From: an uncultured Porphyromonadaceae bacterium
GTDB lineage: Bacteria > Bacteroidota > Bacteroidia > Bacteroidales > Muribaculaceae
Direction: 5' to 3'
Length of the DNA stretch: 10,346 bases
Assembly: GCA_900555165.1 (NCBI GenBank)
Contig: USKE01000050.1
Span: 1 to 10,346 of the forward strand
The first letter of the stretch is position 1. Every line of letters starts with the position of its first letter. The position numbers were made by a program, and so were the translations under genes. Below, piece by piece: positions 7,425-10,346 of the stretch. The notes under the pieces are model-generated. The model worked only from the letters and a program-made list of their open reading frames with translations, searched no databases and was not told the origin of the DNA.

Positions 7425-8249
7425 ATGAATACCAAAAAGAAAGTACTCTACATCTCTCAGGAAGTCACGCCTTACCTTCACGCGTCATACGCCGGCGACC
7501 TCTGCCGCGAACTCCCCGCCAAAGTGCAGGAGGGGGGATTCGAGGCCCGCACATTCATGCCCAAATACGGATGCATCAACGAACGGCGCAACCAGTTGCA
7601 CGAGGTCATCCGCCTCTCGGGGCTGAATCTGCCGGTCGACGATGCCGACCATCCGCTGATCATAAAGGTGGCTACGCTGCAGTCGTCGCGCATGCAGGTG
7701 TATTTCATCGATAACGATGATTATTTCCACCACCATGTGGCCACCGACATCGAGATTCGCCAGACGCCCGAAGAGAACGACGAGCGCCTGATATTCTTTA
7801 CCCGAGGCACCATGGAGACCGTGAAGAAACTGCGCTGGGAGCCCTTTGTGGTGCACTGCTCGGGCTGGGTGACGGCGCTTACTCCCATATATCTCAAGAA
7901 GATGTATGCCGATGACCCCACTTTCGCCAGCGCAAAGGTGGTGTATGCGCTTTTCAACGACCGGTTCGATGGAACGCTCGACCCCCGGTTCGCCGAAAAA
8001 CTGCTCATGGACCAGCTTGAGGGCGCCGACATCGCCACACTTGGCGACGGCCCTGTAGACTGGCTTACCCTAAACAAGCTTGCGATCGACTATGCCGACG
8101 GTGTGATCGTGTCGCAGGAGGGTGTGGATCCCGCGCTTGTGGAATATGCGAAAAGCAAAGGCAAACCCGTGCTCGATTACCACGATCCCCGCGCCACAGG
8201 GAAACTCGATGCCGCTCCGGTCATCGATTTTTACAACGGGCTCGGCTGA
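7425..8249 (+). CDS. Short Bacteroidetes glycogen/starch-synthase-like protein (GT5 N-terminal domain only)
   Basis: This 274-residue protein resembles the short proteins annotated glycogen synthase across Bacteroidales. The hallmarks are KKVLYISQEVTPYL near the start, ARTFMPKYGCINERRNQLHE (42-61), VIRLSGLNLPVDDADHPLII (61-80), MQVYFIDNDDYF (90-101), ETVKKLRW (131-138) and KLAIDYADGVIVSQ (218-231). True GlgA is about 475 residues with two Rossmann halves. Here only the ADP-glucose-side N-terminal half is present. The usual K-x-G-G motif is replaced by HASYAGDL, and the H-x-H/D-W signature reads HCSGW at 144-148. A catalytic role is therefore doubtful, and a binding or regulatory role is possible. 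I chose the ATG at 7425 rather than 7356 because family homology begins there and the extra 23 codons show no homology. Confidence 0.85.
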   Translation: MNTKKKVLYISQEVTPYLHASYAGDLCRELPAKVQEGGFEARTFMPKYGCINERRNQLHEVIRLSGLNLPVDDADHPLIIKVATLQSSRMQVYFIDNDDYFHHHVATDIEIRQTPEENDERLIFFTRGTMETVKKLRWEPFVVHCSGWVTALTPIYLKKMYADDPTFASAKVVYALFNDRFDGTLDPRFAEKLLMDQLEGADIATLGDGPVDWLTLNKLAIDYADGVIVSQEGVDPALVEYAKSKGKPVLDYHDPRATGKLDAAPVIDFYNGLG

Positions 8250-8261
8250 CAATCTTCTCGT

Positions 8262-8297
8262 CTTACAATGAAATCGAAATCACTCGTCAGAATCATG
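8262..8297. other. Probable chimeric joint 2 (Bacteroidales to Lachnospiraceae cbiA)
   Basis: The bases before and just after the ATG at 8268 look like Bacteroidales: no Shine-Dalgarno, TCG/CTC/GTC codons, and a MKSKSLV start like a signal peptide. From about 8289 the text is conserved CbiA (RIMIAAAGSGSGKT) with Firmicutes codons (GCG, GGA, AGA) that continue to the right edge. The real cbiA of this lineage should have an AGGAGG-like site, and none is present. The frame survives across the change. Confidence 0.65.
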
Positions 8298-9638
8298 ATT
8301 GCGGCGGCGGGAAGCGGGAGCGGCAAGACGCTTCTCTCCTGTGCGCTGATGATGCTTTTTTCACAGGAAGGAAAAAGCGTCAGTGCCATCAAGTGCGGGC
8401 CGGACTATATCGATCCGATGTTCCATCGGACGGTGCTCGGAGTCCCTTCCCGGAATCTGGACACTTTTTTCACTGGGGAGAGAATGACGAAAAGCCTTTT
8501 TGCGCGCGCGGCAGAGGGCGCAGACCTTGCGGTAATGGAGGGCGTGATGGGACTTTACGACGGCCTCGGTGGAATCCGTAAGGAGGGATCGTCCTACCAT
8601 CTGGCAGAGGTAACGAAGACGCCTGTGATTCTGGTGGTGAACGCACATGGAATGGGGCGTTCCATTCTGCCGGTCATAAGGGGCTTTCTGGACTATGACC
8701 GGCATCATCTGATCCGGGGCGTGATCTTAAATCAGACGTCGGTAACATTCTGTGAGACAATCCGTCCCGAAATAGAGCGCGAGCTGTTGCTTCCAGTGCT
8801 GGGGTGTCTGCCGAAGTTAAAGGAACTGCACTGGGACAGCAGACATTTAGGACTTGTGATGCCCGAAGAGATTGCGGATGTGAAAAAGCAGATTCAGATG
8901 GTGGCGGATACGCTCGGAAAAACGCTTGACTGCGGGAAGCTTCTTGCGATTGCCGCATCCGCAGAAGCGCTGGAGACAGATCCGGTGCCGAAAAAAAAGA
9001 TTGCGGATGTAAGAATCGGAATTGCAAGAGACGCGGCGTTTGGTTTTTACTATGAGGATAATCTGCAGCTGCTGCGGGAGGCGGGAGCCGAACTGGTGCC
9101 GTTCTCTCCGCTGCAGGATGAGAGCCTGCCGGAGGGGATTGCAGGACTGATCTTAGGCGGCGGATATCCGGAACTGCATGCAAAAGCGCTGTCGAAAAAC
9201 ACCCCAATGCGAAAAGCGGTGCACGACGCGGTGGCGGACGGTCTGCCGACGATCGCGGAGTGTGGCGGATTCCTCTATCTGCATGAGACGCTCTGTGACG
9301 ATGAGGGAGTGTGCTATCCGATGGCGGGAGTGATTCCAGCGTCGGCTATAAATACCGGGGAACTGGTGCGCTTCGGCTATGTGATGCTTACGGAAAAGGA
9401 GGAGAACTTCCTCCCGGCGGGCGCACAGATTGCGGGGCATGAGTTTCACTATTATGACAGCACGGACAACGGCGTGGGTGCGGTGGCCAAAAAGCCGGTA
9501 AACGGAAGATCGTGGGAGTGCGTTCATGAGAGTCCGTCGCAATGGATGGGATTCCCGCATCTATATTATTACTCCAATCCGGAATACGCGTACCGTTTCC
9601 TGAAAAAAGCGGCGGACAGAATTTACTTGAAAAAATAA
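8268..9638 (+). CDS. cbiA: Cobyrinate a,c-diamide synthase
   Basis: CbiA uses ATP and glutamine to amidate the a and c side chains of cobyrinate (cob(II)yrinate in the anaerobic route) during cobalamin synthesis in the cytosol. The 456-residue length is normal. The N-terminal dethiobiotin-synthetase-like ATPase half shows GSGSGKT (15-21), KCGPDYIDPMFH (42-53), NLDTFF and EGVMGLYDG (91-99). The C-terminal glutamine amidotransferase half shows GLILGGGYPELHA, the nucleophile Cys332 in AECGGFLYL, and GHEFHYYDS with His391. The family and activity are secure. The first seven residues (MKSKSLV) may not belong to it, because they fall in the suspected joint and lack a ribosome binding site. Codon use (GGA, AGA, GCG) resembles Lachnospiraceae and differs from the gene to the left. 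No terminator follows: the next promoter overlaps its stop codon. Confidence 0.96.
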   Translation: MKSKSLVRIMIAAAGSGSGKTLLSCALMMLFSQEGKSVSAIKCGPDYIDPMFHRTVLGVPSRNLDTFFTGERMTKSLFARAAEGADLAVMEGVMGLYDGLGGIRKEGSSYHLAEVTKTPVILVVNAHGMGRSILPVIRGFLDYDRHHLIRGVILNQTSVTFCETIRPEIERELLLPVLGCLPKLKELHWDSRHLGLVMPEEIADVKKQIQMVADTLGKTLDCGKLLAIAASAEALETDPVPKKKIADVRIGIARDAAFGFYYEDNLQLLREAGAELVPFSPLQDESLPEGIAGLILGGGYPELHAKALSKNTPMRKAVHDAVADGLPTIAECGGFLYLHETLCDDEGVCYPMAGVIPASAINTGELVRFGYVMLTEKEENFLPAGAQIAGHEFHYYDSTDNGVGAVAKKPVNGRSWECVHESPSQWMGFPHLYYYSNPEYAYRFLKKAADRIYLKK

Positions 9639-9655
9639 ACATGCAATGGTAATAT
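9627..9655 (+). promoter_or_regulatory. Sigma-70 type promoter driving the cobalamin riboswitch leader
   Basis: TTGAAA at 9627-9632 and TAATAT at 9650-9655 are separated by exactly 17 bases, each one base from consensus. The -35 box lies inside the last codons of cbiA and the stop codon is in the spacer. Transcription would start near 9662, shortly before the riboswitch. The match is strong for Firmicutes and differs in kind from the TAnnTTTG promoter at 7323. Confidence 0.75.
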
Positions 9656-9681
9656 GTTTTTAATTTCATAAAAAAGTAACT

Positions 9682-9885
9682 GGTGCCGGCGCAAAGGTGT
9701 GTGCAGAAGATGCACAGATGAGCCTTTGTACCGGTTAAAAGGGAAACAGGTGTGATTCCTGTACGATCTCGTCACTGCGATTAGGGAGTGCAGATACGAA
9801 AGCTTTACGCCACTGGCGCGCATGCGCCGGGAAGGTAAGTATCTTGCATGAGGATCTATCAGCCAGGAAACCTGCCAGTTATGAT
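9682..9885 (+). promoter_or_regulatory. Cobalamin (B12) riboswitch
   Basis: The conserved core of the cobalamin aptamer is present in order: AAAAGGGAAACAGGTG (from about 9737), the CACTGCGATTAGGGAGTG segment, GCCACTG at 9809-9815 followed by a GGCGC/GCGCC stem-loop (9815-9828) and GGGAAGGT, and the B12 box AGCCAGGAAACCTGCC at 9861-9876. A long outer stem pairs CCGG..CAAAGG near 9686-9697 with CCTTTG..CCGG near 9723-9734 around an inner TGTGCA/TGCACA hairpin. It probably senses adenosylcobalamin and represses the lipoprotein gene below through the terminator at 9947. The direction of control is inferred from the usual behaviour of the class. Confidence 0.95.
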
Positions 9886-9946
9886 AGTACAGGAAGAGAT
9901 TCCGGATCACGAGTAATTGGTCGTACTTTTGTGTGTTGATCAGCTG

Positions 9947-9990
9947 CTCCGTTTCTATGTTTCATAGAACGGAGTTTCTTTCTGTTGTTT
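9947..9990 (+). terminator. Riboswitch expression-platform terminator
   Basis: A GC-rich-based hairpin pairs 9947-9959 with 9963-9974 (CTCCGTT..CTATG with CATAGAACGGAG), with one bulged T and a TTT loop. It is followed at once by a T-rich tract, TTTCTTTCTGTTGTTT. It sits about 70 bases after the B12 box and 35 bases before the next start codon, which is where a transcription-terminating riboswitch would act. I could not identify the competing antiterminator strand by eye. Confidence 0.85.
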
Positions 9991-10024
9991 TATGGGAAAT
10001 ATACAATCATCAGCAGGAGGAATT

Positions 10025-10346
10025 ATGAAAAAGAAGACACTGGCACTCTTATTAAGCTGTGCGCTTGCAGCCGGCATGATCGGCGGATGCGGCAGTAAGA
10101 CAGAGGCAACCACAGAGGAGAACGTGCAGACAGCACAGACAGAGGCTGTTGCGGAGACCGGGACAGAGGCAGTATCCGATCAGGATGCGGCAGATCATGT
10201 TGCAGCGCTGATCGATGCAATCTACGTGCAGGAGCGCACGGATGAGACCGATGCGCAGTGTGCAGAGGCAAAGGCGGCATGGGATGCACTGACCGACGCA
10301 CAGAAGGAACTTGTCGAAGGTGAGAACGCAGATCCGGATTATTTCG
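10025..10346 (+). CDS. N-terminus of a B12-regulated lipoprotein, possibly a CbiK-like cobaltochelatase (3' partial)
   Basis: About 107 residues are visible before the window ends. A strong AGGAGG at 10015-10020 lies four bases before the ATG. Residues 1-21 are a lipoprotein signal (MKKKTLALLLSCALAAGM) with lipobox IGGC, so Cys22 would be lipidated. A Thr/Glu/Ala-rich linker follows to about residue 53. Next comes a helical segment, VAALIDAIYVQERTDETDAQ then AWDALTDAQKELVEG, of a kind often found beside domains in Lachnospiraceae cell-surface proteins. Regulation by the B12 riboswitch points to cobalt or corrinoid handling. From memory, this helical segment followed by DPDYFG precedes a sirohydrochlorin cobaltochelatase (CbiK-type) domain in Lachnospiraceae. 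The alternative is a corrinoid ABC-transporter binding protein (BtuF-like). The deciding domain lies outside the window. Confidence 0.7.
   Translation, partial: MKKKTLALLLSCALAAGMIGGCGSKTEATTEENVQTAQTEAVAETGTEAVSDQDAADHVAALIDAIYVQERTDETDAQCAEAKAAWDALTDAQKELVEGENADPDYF

Noticed and set aside
8674..9207. 177-codon minus-strand frame opposite cbiA
   Set aside because: It is antisense to conserved CbiA motifs and is Pro/Ser/Arg-rich, as expected from a shadow frame.
9623..9910. 95-codon minus-strand frame across the riboswitch
   Set aside because: The stretch is fully explained by the cobalamin aptamer on the plus strand, and structured RNA often leaves chance open frames.
1..10346. A new defence, mobile or biosynthetic system spanning the window
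   Set aside because: No transposase, integrase, nuclease, CRISPR repeats, toxin-antitoxin pair or novel gene cluster is visible. The odd gene mixture is better explained by the two joints.

Overview
The window reads as three unlike pieces of gut-bacterial DNA joined end to end. It is probably a chimeric metagenome contig rather than one natural locus. Positions 1 to about 590 look like a GC-rich Clostridia (Ruminococcaceae/Faecalibacterium-like) genome: the end of a DUF815 ATPase gene and the end of a RidA gene converge on a classic U-tract terminator. Positions from about 597 to about 8285 look like Bacteroidales, most likely Muribaculaceae/Prevotella-like: a BspA-type LRR protein, two large secreted proteins with C-terminal sorting domains, a BACON domain, a TAnnTTTG promoter, no Shine-Dalgarno sequences, and the short Bacteroidetes-specific glycogen-synthase-like protein. 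Positions from about 8290 to the end look like Lachnospiraceae: cbiA with Firmicutes codon use, a TTGAAA/TAATAT promoter, a cobalamin riboswitch with a U-tract terminator, a strong AGGAGG site and a lipoprotein start.

Layout. On the minus strand of the middle piece, three cell-surface or secreted proteins run leftwards: a 927-residue multi-domain protein (propeller-like, FnIII-like, jelly-roll, CARDB-like, sorting domain), a 761-residue choice-of-anchor J/BACON protein with a sorting domain, and an LRR_5 protein cut off at its C-terminus by the first joint. They have separate starts and are divided by intergenic hairpins, so they need not form one operon. A 474-bp AT-rich divergent intergenic region with several palindromes separates them from the rightward glycogen-synthase-like gene, which has a good Bacteroidetes promoter.

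Both joints happen to preserve reading frame. At about 582-597 the LRR protein runs into RidA to give an artificial 422-codon open frame. At about 8285-8297 a Bacteroidales-looking start, probably of the gene that followed the glycogen-synthase-like gene, runs into the conserved start of CbiA. Automatic annotation would call both fusions as single genes.

The right end is a coherent cobalamin locus: CbiA amidates the corrin ring during B12 synthesis. Just past it a promoter drives a B12-sensing leader and terminator ahead of a lipoprotein that may be a membrane-anchored cobaltochelatase of the CbiK kind, but only its N-terminus is inside the window. I see no mobile element, CRISPR array, tRNA or rRNA, and no convincing undescribed system. 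The most important observation is the mosaic structure.
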